From contig PLTE01000203.1 in NCBI GenBank assembly GCA_003164375.1, positions 2,659 through 18,106 of the forward strand: a stretch of DNA of 15,448 nt, given 5' to 3'. Below, in pieces: positions 1 to 6,791 of this stretch (position 1 is its first letter; every line of letters begins with the position of its first letter). The notes under the pieces are model-generated. The model was not told where the DNA came from and searched no databases. It worked only from the letters and a program-made list of their open reading frames with translations. Made by a program: the position numbers and the translations under genes. The DNA comes from Hyphomicrobiales bacterium (lineage in GTDB: Bacteria; Pseudomonadota; Alphaproteobacteria; Rhizobiales; Xanthobacteraceae).

Positions 1-62
1 GCACGCCTGGAAAGTGTGTATACGGCAACGTATCAAGGGTTCGAATCCCTTCCTCTCCGCCA
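1..62 (+). tRNA. tRNA-Ser(GGA), 3' part
   Basis: The 5' end lies outside the window. The anticodon stem is 2-6 paired with 14-18, with loop 7-13 and anticodon GGA at 9-11. A long variable arm typical of tRNA-Ser follows (20-23 paired with 30-33). The T arm is 35-39 paired with 47-51 around the TTCGAAT loop. The 3' acceptor strand is 52-58, with discriminator G59 and an encoded CCA at 60-62. From memory, the anticodon and variable arms match the E. coli tRNA-Ser(GGA) sequence. It decodes UCC/UCU codons. Confidence 0.95.
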
Positions 63-69
63 TCCTTTG

Positions 70-111
70 CCCTTCGGGCTTCGGGTGCTAGGGCGCCCGA
101 AGTTCGAAGGG
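70..111 (+). terminator. Strong hairpin directly after tRNA-Ser
   Basis: Arms 70-85 and 96-111 form 16 consecutive pairs (two of them G-T wobbles, 77/104 and 78/103) around a 10-base loop. It begins 7 bases after the tRNA CCA end, so it could terminate or help process the tRNA transcript. There is no T run after the right arm, so it is not a textbook Rho-independent terminator and could equally be a REP-like repeat. Confidence 0.5.
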
Positions 112-143
112 TGAAGGGTGTCGCCCTAAGCTTCCGCGGGAGG

Positions 144-226
144 TCCTGCGCCCTAGCGCACGATGCGTGCGCGCAAGCAACTTTGGTCGCGCACGATGTC
201 AAAGCGCTGCCGCAGCGCGACATGCG
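144..226 (+). pseudogene. Relic of a secreted-protein gene, paralogous to 1095-1520
   Basis: These 83 bases align without gaps to 1137-1219, the end of the signal peptide and start of the mature protein of the intact gene downstream, at roughly three quarters identity by eye. The reading frame is kept: CALAHDACAQATLVAHDVKAL here matches CALVHAACAQANLVERDVKAL there. Similarity stops abruptly after 226, where the sequence becomes AT-rich and runs into the glycosyltransferase gene. The remaining ~115 codons of the family are missing, so no functional product is expected. The open frame continues to 722, but beyond 226 it is only a shadow of the glycosyltransferase gene. Confidence 0.7.
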
Positions 227-250
227 GAAAGTATTTAAACTAAAGCGTGG

Positions 251-961
251 ATGCAGATGGCTGAACGCGGCGTCGTTTACACGATCTGGGGGAATGACAA
301 CAAATACGAACGCGCGCTGGAGCGGTCGCGCCGCTCGCTCGCGGCATTTCACCCCGAGTTGCCGGTCGAAGTCTTTCGCATCAGCAGCACGTCGGATCCG
401 TCGTGGGGGCTCGCGGAAAAGTCTCACATGTTCGCGAAGAGTCCATTTCGGGAAACGCTCTACCTCGACATTGACACAGTGGTTTTGGGAAAACTCGATT
501 TCGGATTTGAAAAAGCACGAAATTTCGGACTGGCTTGCTGCATCAACGAATGCCCTTGGGCGTGGCGCTATACCGGGCTGCGCGACAATCGCGGCGCCAT
601 CGAGTATAATACCGGCGTGCTTTTTTTTACCGACCGTGCTCGGCCGATATTTGAGACTTGGGAACAGCTCATCCCGAAACTTGATTCGTCGATCACGTTG
701 GTGCGGGACGGAAAACTCGTAAAAATGCCGTTCAACGACCAGGGTGCCTTCGCCGCGGCGATTGAAGAATGTCGGTTCAATCCTTTCGTGCTGCCGCTCA
801 ACTGGAACTTTCGCCCGCAACATCATCACTCGTTCTTTGGACCGATTGTCGTATGGCACGAATACGCGGAAATACCGTCACCGATTCTGGAATTAAATCG
901 CTATTACGAGCGCAAAGATGCCGTCATTCAATTTCACTTTGCTGGCTCGAACCGCGGTTAG
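251..961 (+). CDS. GT-A fold glycosyltransferase, GT8-like
   Basis: A 236-residue protein with no signal peptide or membrane segment, so probably cytoplasmic or peripheral. It reads as a nucleotide-sugar transferase. VVYTIWGND opens the fold at residues 8-16. LYLDIDTVV (70-78) carries the metal-binding DxD (D73, D75). EYNTGVLFF (118-126) is the NTG-type acceptor-side motif, NDQGAF lies at 162-167, LPLNWNFRP at 181-189, and a late histidine in IQFHFAGS (226-233) completes the usual GT8-like pattern. Donor and acceptor cannot be read from sequence. The start could be the ATG at 251 or 257; neither has a clear Shine-Dalgarno. Base composition differs from its neighbours: 481-540 has 26 G/C of 60, against 44 of 60 at 1261-1320. 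With the gene relic on its left, this suggests acquired DNA. Confidence 0.8.
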   Translation: MQMAERGVVYTIWGNDNKYERALERSRRSLAAFHPELPVEVFRISSTSDPSWGLAEKSHMFAKSPFRETLYLDIDTVVLGKLDFGFEKARNFGLACCINECPWAWRYTGLRDNRGAIEYNTGVLFFTDRARPIFETWEQLIPKLDSSITLVRDGKLVKMPFNDQGAFAAAIEECRFNPFVLPLNWNFRPQHHHSFFGPIVVWHEYAEIPSPILELNRYYERKDAVIQFHFAGSNRG

Positions 962-1094
962 CCGGTGCGGATCCAGCATGCCGCGAGAGCGCAGGCAGAG
1001 AGCGCCGCGCGTGGCGTCGTTATTCGTTAAACTAGCAAGCGTTGCCTCCATATCGGCTCGACAGGTGTCCTGCGCGCCCGCGTTGGAACGTCCA

Positions 1095-1520
1095 ATGTCT
1101 GCGATGATGCGGGCCTGGCTCGCTGCGGTCTTGTCGTTCTGCGCCTTGGTTCACGCCGCTTGCGCGCAAGCGAATTTGGTCGAGCGCGACGTCAAGGCTT
1201 TGCCGGGCCGCGACGTGCGCGTCGGCATCTACACCAGCATCCGGCCGGATTGCACCTCCGGACCGCTGCCGGCGATTCGACTTGCCGGCGCGCCTGCGCA
1301 CGGCACCGTCACCGTCAAGCGCGCCACGCTCAAGGCCACCAATTTTAAACAGTGCCTGGCGGCCGAAGTGCCGGCCTTCGTCGCGTTCTATCGCGCCGCG
1401 CAGGATTTCAACGGCGCCGACGAATTCGACCTGGAAGTCAGTTTTGCCGGCGGCCGCAAACAGATCCAACATTTCCATGTGAGCATTTCAAAAGAATTGG
1501 GCGGCGGGCAAGACATATAG
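1095..1520 (+). CDS. Small secreted protein of unknown function
   Basis: A 141-residue protein. The start is placed at the ATG at 1095 because it yields a signal peptide: a short N-terminus with Arg, a hydrophobic stretch (AWLAAVLSFCALVHAA) and a probable cleavage site near ACAQA. A GGAACG stretch just upstream is a weak ribosome site; ATGs at 1104 and 1107 are alternatives. The mature part of ~115 residues contains two cysteines (IRPDCTSG and FKQCLAA), possibly a disulfide, and a PAHGTVTVKR stretch followed by a DFNGADEFDLEVSF stretch, resembling Ig/cadherin-like beta domains found in bacterial secreted proteins. That resemblance is an impression and gives no function. Its 5' part is duplicated as a relic at 144-226. 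The frame is open further upstream to 918, but that extension overlaps the glycosyltransferase gene and lacks any signal-peptide logic. Confidence 0.7.
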   Translation: MSAMMRAWLAAVLSFCALVHAACAQANLVERDVKALPGRDVRVGIYTSIRPDCTSGPLPAIRLAGAPAHGTVTVKRATLKATNFKQCLAAEVPAFVAFYRAAQDFNGADEFDLEVSFAGGRKQIQHFHVSISKELGGGQDI

Positions 1521-1768
1521 TGCTTGGTCTGGTGCTTAGTCCGGAACGGCCGATGCCGGGTTTGCCGACAGGACGGCGCTTCAGGGAAATGCCGGAAGTC
1601 GACCGGCTCAATGACGAGGGGGCGTGCTTCGATGCTGCCGGCAGAATCATGGTCGCGGAATCCGCGGTCGCCGCATTTGCCGAAGGTGCCCGGACCGAGC
1701 TGGAAACCGCGACGGTAACCCGGTGCCGAAATGTGCTGCTGTCGGGACGCATAACTCCAGCGCTCGAA

Positions 1769-1797
1769 TTGACGCCGAAAGTATTTTATAACATATT
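1769..1797 (+). promoter_or_regulatory. Candidate sigma-70-type promoter
   Basis: TTGACG (1769-1774) is followed after 17 bases by CATATT (1792-1797), within the most AT-rich stretch of the region. It points toward the porin gene and, if real, gives a leader of about 320 bases. The -10 matches consensus at four of six positions. Promoters in this group are hard to call by eye, so this is tentative. Confidence 0.35.
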
Positions 1798-1798
1798 G

Positions 1799-1815
1799 AT
1801 TTTACTTAATAAAAT
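1799..1815. repeat. AT-rich palindrome beside candidate promoter
   Basis: ATTTTA (1799-1804) and TAAAAT (1810-1815) form a perfect 6-base inverted repeat around CTTAA. It sits immediately after the candidate -10, where a DNA-binding regulator could act. In DNA this AT-rich it could arise by chance. Confidence 0.3.
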
Positions 1816-2000
1816 TTACCAGGCGAGGCGACGCGCTCTCCCGAGCGCCGCACAGCGACGCGGCAGCGATTGCGTGTTTTTTGCGCAACACCTCCCCGAA
1901 ATCGGTCAAACGGACCTGTGACTTGGGCAGTTCTTCGTTGCACCAGTGTATCCGTCGGTTAATGTCACGGGTGCGACGGAGGGGGGAACCCTAAGTCGAC

Positions 2001-2038
2001 CCGTCCGGTGTTTTCGGGACAGTGAGAAAACCGGTCGG
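2001..2038 (+). promoter_or_regulatory. Predicted hairpin in porin leader
   Basis: Positions 2001-2009 pair with 2030-2038 (one mismatch at 2004/2035). After a bulged G2010 the stem continues with 2011-2013 paired to 2027-2029. This gives about eleven Watson-Crick pairs and a loop near 2014-2026. It lies 85 bases before the porin start and could affect mRNA stability or translation. No known riboswitch pattern was recognised. Confidence 0.35.
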
Positions 2039-2112
2039 TTAGGGGACGAAAGGGGACCTTCCAGGGGTGCGTTGCACTCGTCGGAGACGGAACCCTCCCA
2101 CGGCAAACAACT

Positions 2113-2117
2113 GGAGG
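2113..2117 (+). promoter_or_regulatory. Shine-Dalgarno of the porin gene
   Basis: GGAGG lies six bases upstream of the ATG at 2124. It fixes that ATG as the start in preference to the in-frame upstream ATG at 2067, and the resulting protein starts with a clean signal peptide. Confidence 0.85.
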
Positions 2118-2123
2118 TTCAAA

Positions 2124-3680
2124 ATGAAGATGGTGAAAAGCCTCCTCCTCGGTTCCGCGGCCGGTTTGGTTGCGGTCACTGCGGGGCAAGCAGCCGATCT
2201 TCCCGTTAAGGCCAAGCCGGTCGAATACGTGAAGGTTTGCAGCCTCTACGGGGCAGGATTCTATTATATGCCGGGCACCGATATGTGCATCAAGATCGGT
2301 GGCTGGGTGCGATCTGAAGGCACCTGGGGCAACATCAACGGCAGCTTGAGCGGAACGGGGTTGTCCGAGCAAATTAATTCGCGGTTTACCAATAACTTCG
2401 CTATCCGGTACCGCGGTTACGTGACGGCCGACGCCCGCGAGCAGACTGCTTACGGCACGGCGCGCGGCTACATCGACGTCGGCGTCAACGAAAGCGACGT
2501 CGGCACGCCGGCAACCGAAACGAGCAACACCTTCAGCTCGAACCGCGCCTTCCTGCAATGGGCGGGCTTCACCTCCGGCCTGACGCAGTCGTTCTTCGAC
2601 TTCTACAGCGGCCCGGCCATGGCCTATCGCGCCGCGTCGGTCGCGAACTACGAAGATACCGGTGACGGCGGCTGGTGGGTGGCGGCTTACACCGCGCAGC
2701 TCGGCAACGGCTTGTCGGCATCGATCTCGGCGGAAAATCGGCGTACCACCCAGATCATTGGCGTGGGTCAGACCACCGTCGGTGCTGCGACTGTTGGACT
2801 TCTTAACGGCGCCCTCCTCACCGCTGGTCTCACCGCGGCCACCGGCTACGGCGGCTTCCAGTCGCCCGACATTGTCGGCAATCTTCGGGTCGATCAGACC
2901 TGGGGTAGCGCACAGGTCATGGGCGCTCTGCATGAGGTCAATCCCGGCTATTACCAAGCTTCGACCATCGCCAGCGCTAACGGCTTGGGCCATGCCAGCG
3001 ATTCTTGGGGTTGGGTCGCCGGCGCGGGTCTGCGGTTGAACTTCCCGGTGGTCGCCCAGGGCGACTACTTCCAGGGTGAAATCAACTATACCCAAGGCGC
3101 TCTTCGCTACCTTGGGCAGAACGCGACTGCCAACTTCGGGGCCCTCAATAATAGCAGCAACCAACAGGGCTTCGGTCTCCTGAGCGACTGTGTTTACGGC
3201 GCCAACGCTGGCGTCGGGGGCACGGCAGCCACGGGCACCGGGTGCAATCTGACGACTGCCTGGGCCGTCGTCGGCGGCTACGAGCACTACTGGACGCCGC
3301 AAGTGCATGAATCGTTCGTCGCCGGCTATGAGGCGGTGAACTACAACAGCCAAGCCAACAACATCTTGTGTTCGATGGAAGGTGGCGGCAACGGCGCTGG
3401 AGTGGGTACCGCGGCTCTCGCCACCCCAGGGTGCAGCAACAACTACTCCTGGTACAGCCTTAGCTCGCGTTTGCAGTGGGACGTGACCAAGTCGTTCTAC
3501 CTCGGCGTTGAAGTGCTGTACGAACATCTGAATAGCGCCACGACGTTCAACGGTCTGATCCCGACCAATCTCAATCTCGGTGCACCGGGCCCGTCTTCGT
3601 CTATGGGAGGAGCGCCGAGCGTGGGTGACCAGAACGCATGGTTGGTCACGGCGCGTATGCACAAGGACTTCCTGCCCTGA
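2124..3680 (+). CDS. Outer-membrane porin, Porin_2 family
   Basis: A 518-residue protein of the alphaproteobacterial Porin_2/Omp2b type, forming a beta-barrel pore for small solutes in the outer membrane. The signal peptide (residues 1-23) ends at GQA, followed by ADLPVKAKPVEYVKVC, the family's usual mature start. The family motif YGAGFYYMPGTDMCIKIGGWVR follows at about residues 42-63. The rest alternates short aromatic strands with long Gly/Ser/Asn-rich loops. Six cysteines occur as three close pairs (39/55, 356/374, 416/437), suggesting disulfide-braced loops. The chain ends in HKDFLP, so it has a near-terminal Phe rather than a terminal one. A strong ribosome site and a terminator at 3708-3740 make it a single-gene transcription unit, probably highly expressed. 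A long antisense open frame over the gene is a codon-bias artefact. Confidence 0.95.
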   Translation: MKMVKSLLLGSAAGLVAVTAGQAADLPVKAKPVEYVKVCSLYGAGFYYMPGTDMCIKIGGWVRSEGTWGNINGSLSGTGLSEQINSRFTNNFAIRYRGYVTADAREQTAYGTARGYIDVGVNESDVGTPATETSNTFSSNRAFLQWAGFTSGLTQSFFDFYSGPAMAYRAASVANYEDTGDGGWWVAAYTAQLGNGLSASISAENRRTTQIIGVGQTTVGAATVGLLNGALLTAGLTAATGYGGFQSPDIVGNLRVDQTWGSAQVMGALHEVNPGYYQASTIASANGLGHASDSWGWVAGAGLRLNFPVVAQGDYFQGEINYTQGALRYLGQNATANFGALNNSSNQQGFGLLSDCVYGANAGVGGTAATGTGCNLTTAWAVVGGYEHYWTPQVHESFVAGYEAVNYNSQANNILCSMEGGGNGAGVGTAALATPGCSNNYSWYSLSSRLQWDVTKSFYLGVEVLYEHLNSATTFNGLIPTNLNLGAPGPSSSMGGAPSVGDQNAWLVTARMHKDFLP

Positions 3681-3707
3681 TCGTTTGATCGAGGCACGAA
3701 TTTCGGC

Positions 3708-3740
3708 AACCCCGGCGGCTCGTCCGCCGGGGTTTTTCTT
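3708..3740 (+). terminator. Rho-independent terminator of the porin gene
   Basis: A perfect 11-base stem (3708-3718 with 3724-3734), GC-rich, around a CTCGT loop, runs into a T-rich tail (TTTTTCTT). It starts 28 bases after the porin stop and ends just before the convergent gene's stop at 3744. On the minus strand no T run follows the stem, so termination of the opposite transcript would be weaker. Confidence 0.9.
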
Positions 3741-3743
3741 TGT

Positions 3744-6700
3744 CTAATCGCCGGCCTTGACTGCGAAACTCGCCGGCGGACGGCCCTGCTGATAGGCCTG
3801 CCACATCGCGACATAGGCGGCCTCAATGTGTCGGGTAAAGCGCCGCGTGTCGAAAAGCGGATAAGTGCCGCGGTTGCGGATCAATTTGGCCTTGATCGAG
3901 GCGAGTAGCGCCCGATCGCGCGCGAGCTTCAGCGCCAAGGCCTCATAGTCGTCGATCGTCGTGGTGATCAGCTCGGCAAGACCGATGGCGTCGAGCAGGC
4001 TTGCGGCGACACGCCCGGCGAAGGTCGAGCCGAGACACGTTATGACCGGCAACCCCGCCCACAGCGCGTCGCTTGCGGTAGTGTGGGCGTTGTAAGGCAG
4101 CGTGTCGAGGAACAGATCGGCCTGCCGGTGACGCGCCAAGTGATCGGCGGGCGAAACGCGCGGGGCGAACACCAAGCGCTGTGGTTCGACACCGCGGCGC
4201 TCCGCCTCACGCCGCAGATTGCGCGATGCCAGTGCATTGTCTTCCAGCAGCCACAGCACGCTGCCGTCCACCGCTTGCAACAGCCGCATCCAGGCGTCAA
4301 ACAGCGTCGGCGTGATCTTGTAGGAATTATTGAAGCAGCAGAAGACAAAGCCACCTTCCGGCAAATCAAGCGCGCGGCGCGTCGGAGTTAATTCAGCGAT
4401 CGGTCGTTGCGAATCATTGACCTGATAGCTGTCGGGCAGCCAGACCACCTTTTCGCTGTAGGATTCGAAATGGTGCTGCGGAATGACGGTCCGGTCGGCG
4501 ATGACGTAATCGATATAGTCGGCGCCCATGGTGCCGGGATAGCCGAGCCAACTGACCTGAACGGGCGCCGCGCGTCGCGCCAGGATGCCGAGGCGGCTAT
4601 CTCGGGTGAACCCTTTCAAATCGACGACGATATCGATTTCAAGCTGCCGAACCAGTTCGGCGATTTCCCGATCGCCGTGGGAGCGGCTGTCGACGAATCG
4701 TTCGAATGACGCCTTGAGCCGGCGGCGAAGATCAGAATCCTGCTCCGCTCCGAGCGAAATGGCGGTCACCTCGAAACGCGAGCTGTCATGGTGCTCGAAC
4801 AGACCGGCGGTCAAAAATGCCGTTGCGTGCTCGTGTAAGTCGGCCGAGACATAGGCGACGCGAACGCGATCGTGAGGATAGACTTCGCCGCGCCACAATG
4901 GCGGAAAAGATGGCTGATCCTCCACATAGCGTTTGGCGCATTGCAGCTGATCGGCGGCCGAGGACGCCAGTGCGAGGATTGGAAAAGGGGTGCTCGCCGG
5001 CTTGTGCTGTCGTATCGCCGACAGAAGCTGCGCGGTCTCCGCTTCCAGGTTGCTCCAGTCGGCCATATGCAGCTTTGCCTGGAGTCTTCGCCCAGCCAGG
5101 TAGTCGAGGTCGGGCTTTAATTTGAAGGCCTTATCGCAGGCGGCGAAGGCCTCGTCATAGCGGTTGAGTTCCGCCAAGGCGTTGCCCCGGCCGAACCATG
5201 CTTCGGCAAGATCGGGCTTAAGGGCCCGTGCCCTGTCGAACGCCGCTATGGCGTCGTCGTAGCGTTTGAGTGCGGCGGAGAAATTGCCGCGGCCGAGCCA
5301 GGCTTCGGCAAGATCCGGCTTTAAGGCCAGTGCCTTGTCATGGGCGGCGAACGCCTCGTCATAGTGCCTGAGTTCGGTTAGGACATTGCCCTGGCCAAGC
5401 CATGCTTCAGCGAGATTTGGCTTGAGAGCCGATGCCCGACGAAAAGCCGCGAACGCTTCGTCGTAACTTTTCAGTTCGAACAATGCATTGCCGCGGCCGA
5501 GCCACGCTTCGGCAAAATCGGGTTTGAGGTTGATCGCCTGTTGGTATGCGGAAACCGCTTCGTCCCATCGCTTGAGAGATGTCAGCGATTTGCCTTTGTT
5601 GCAGAACGCGTCCGCGTAGCGCGGATTGAGCTTGATCGCCGTTTCGAAGTCGCCGACCGCGTCGTCATAACGGTTCAAATCGTTGAACACCGTGCCGCGG
5701 TTGTTCCAGCTTTCAGGCGCAGCAGCATTGATCGCCAGTGCTTGGCTAAAGCGTTCTAACGCCTCGGCGGGACGGTCCAGGGCTTTGAGGATGATGCCGT
5801 AATTGTACAGCGTTGCATCGGAGCCCGCATGTTCCCGCAAGGCCCGGCGCAGATAGGTCTCGGCTTCCGCAAACCGGCCGAGCTGCGTCAGAGCGATACC
5901 AAGCAGATTGAGAGCGGCGACATGTCTGGGTTGCGCACCAAGCACGGACTTGAACAGCCGCGCGGCGTCCTCGACGTTGCCGGCTTGCAGCGCCGATAGA
6001 GCGCGTTGAAACGTTTCATCGCGCAATTTATCGGATCGACTAAGACCTCCGAGTTCGTTGACGAAAGCCGGTCTTACAACCGGATCCGTGCGGTGGCTGT
6101 AATGGCTCTTAAACTGCGACTCGTGCGCAAGCCGGTCCTTATCGTTCTCCAAAATTGAATATTTGAATCCGAGGTCGTCGACGTCGGCATAGCGCCATGG
6201 ATACTCGTTTCTAATGCGGTGGATGGCTAACGTGTAAGCGATGGGTCCCGTAATTCTCAATACGGCGAGCTTTCCGGCGCCGTCCCGGGCCGGGTCATAG
6301 GTTTCTATGTTTTTTTGCACCGTGCCGATAACTTCGCGAAGAAACGGATGATTGGGCGCGGATACGATGCACCACGTCAAATATTCTCCATTCTGATCCA
6401 ATTCGGGCCACATGCCCCAGCGTTCATATCTCTGGCCTTTCTTGTTCTGCCAGTGAGATAGAATGAAAGCATCGTTCGGACGAAGGACGTCGTCGAGCGG
6501 CTTCGTCGTCGTCGATTTTATGTCGAGATAGACGCCGCCGAGCTTGTACAATACGAGGTATCTGAAGAAATCCGCCTTGGCGGCGCCATAGGCGGGGTCG
6601 ATTCGGACATAGGATTGATAGATGGACCGATCGTAATGCGTTCGTATGAAACGATCGCATTCCGCATCATCATACAAATAATGGGTCCACGTGCCGTTTA

Positions 6701-6791
6701 ATTGCTTTATGTGCGAGATATTCGCGCGGAACGCGTCCGTCAGGTCGCTTTTGCGTGCGACTGTTTGATGTATGAGTTTAGGAATGGCCAT
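3744..6791 (-). CDS. GT32-TPR-GT41 fusion glycosyltransferase
   Basis: A 1015-residue protein with two predicted glycosyltransferase modules. Residues 1 to ~240 are GT32-like (OCH1/capsular type): IPKLIHQT at 3-10, a DPAYGAAKADFFRYLVLYK stretch from 65, and GGVYLDIKS at 85-93, where the usual DxD reads D90-I-K92. Residues ~256-561 are nine 34-residue TPRs. Residues ~562-1010 are a GT41 (SPINDLY/O-GlcNAc transferase) domain with H655 (matching human OGT His498), GYPGTMGADYIDYVIAD, K825 in FNNSYK (matching OGT Lys842) and H903 in NAHTTA. A second His of the HxxxH element is Phe here (F659), unlike its neighbour. No signal or membrane segment, so cytoplasmic. The ATG at 6791 is preferred because GT32 proteins begin right at this motif; it overlaps the upstream gene by 14 bases. 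An in-frame start at 6842 would add 17 residues. Substrates are unknown. Confidence 0.85.
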   Translation of the reverse strand: MAIPKLIHQTVARKSDLTDAFRANISHIKQLNGTWTHYLYDDAECDRFIRTHYDRSIYQSYVRIDPAYGAAKADFFRYLVLYKLGGVYLDIKSTTTKPLDDVLRPNDAFILSHWQNKKGQRYERWGMWPELDQNGEYLTWCIVSAPNHPFLREVIGTVQKNIETYDPARDGAGKLAVLRITGPIAYTLAIHRIRNEYPWRYADVDDLGFKYSILENDKDRLAHESQFKSHYSHRTDPVVRPAFVNELGGLSRSDKLRDETFQRALSALQAGNVEDAARLFKSVLGAQPRHVAALNLLGIALTQLGRFAEAETYLRRALREHAGSDATLYNYGIILKALDRPAEALERFSQALAINAAAPESWNNRGTVFNDLNRYDDAVGDFETAIKLNPRYADAFCNKGKSLTSLKRWDEAVSAYQQAINLKPDFAEAWLGRGNALFELKSYDEAFAAFRRASALKPNLAEAWLGQGNVLTELRHYDEAFAAHDKALALKPDLAEAWLGRGNFSAALKRYDDAIAAFDRARALKPDLAEAWFGRGNALAELNRYDEAFAACDKAFKLKPDLDYLAGRRLQAKLHMADWSNLEAETAQLLSAIRQHKPASTPFPILALASSAADQLQCAKRYVEDQPSFPPLWRGEVYPHDRVRVAYVSADLHEHATAFLTAGLFEHHDSSRFEVTAISLGAEQDSDLRRRLKASFERFVDSRSHGDREIAELVRQLEIDIVVDLKGFTRDSRLGILARRAAPVQVSWLGYPGTMGADYIDYVIADRTVIPQHHFESYSEKVVWLPDSYQVNDSQRPIAELTPTRRALDLPEGGFVFCCFNNSYKITPTLFDAWMRLLQAVDGSVLWLLEDNALASRNLRREAERRGVEPQRLVFAPRVSPADHLARHRQADLFLDTLPYNAHTTASDALWAGLPVITCLGSTFAGRVAASLLDAIGLAELITTTIDDYEALALKLARDRALLASIKAKLIRNRGTYPLFDTRRFTRHIEAAYVAMWQAYQQGRPPASFAVKAGD
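3759..5072 (-). repeat. GT41 module copy A of a tandem duplication
   Basis: This block, from LHMADWSNLEAE to the C-terminal PASFAV, is homologous along its length to copy B at 6814-8133 (LHLCDWSNFDAE to AASFAV). Even the last ~15 codons correspond. The copies have diverged, so the duplication is old, but they remain recognisable at DNA level, e.g. 3765-3840 against 6820-6900. Confidence 0.75.
5100..5507 (-). repeat. Four 102-bp tandem TPR-coding repeats
   Basis: Four successive 34-codon units, each opening with AWLGRGN-like and closing with ALKPDLAE-like residues, recur at exactly 102 bases (boundary marks at about 5191, 5293, 5395 and 5497 on the plus strand). They are much more alike than the TPRs farther toward the N-terminus, implying recent unit duplication or gene conversion. 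Copy number could vary between strains. Confidence 0.8.

Larger units (their letters stand above)
1521..2123. other. Long intergenic region upstream of porin
   Basis: Six hundred bases without a convincing gene. It holds a promoter-like pair in an AT-rich patch (1769-1815), a small AT palindrome and a predicted hairpin nearer the porin (2001-2038). An open frame from 1553 to 1921 (122 codons) has no recognisable motif and runs through the AT-rich patch, so it is not called. The stretch is long enough to hold regulatory sites or a small RNA, but no specific one can be named. Confidence 0.6.

Noticed and set aside
37..62. Direct repeat of the tRNA 3' end as an attachment site
   Set aside because: No second copy of this sequence was found by eye elsewhere in the window.
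111..722. 203-codon frame starting at a GTG at 111
   Set aside because: Only the 144-226 part has homology, to the downstream secreted protein. The rest is out of frame across the glycosyltransferase gene.
918..1094. N-terminal extension of the secreted-protein gene
   Set aside because: It overlaps the end of the glycosyltransferase gene and would bury the signal peptide 60 residues inside the protein.
1553..1921. Open frame of 122 codons between the secreted-protein gene and the porin
   Set aside because: A GGAA precedes its ATG, but the product shows no recognisable domain and the frame runs through the AT-rich promoter-like segment and palindrome. Not supported well enough to call.
1965..3662. 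565-codon open frame antisense to the porin gene
   Set aside because: It mirrors the porin's GC-rich codon use, has an Arg/Val/Ala-rich low-information product with no motif, and overlaps a strongly supported gene with a ribosome site and terminator.
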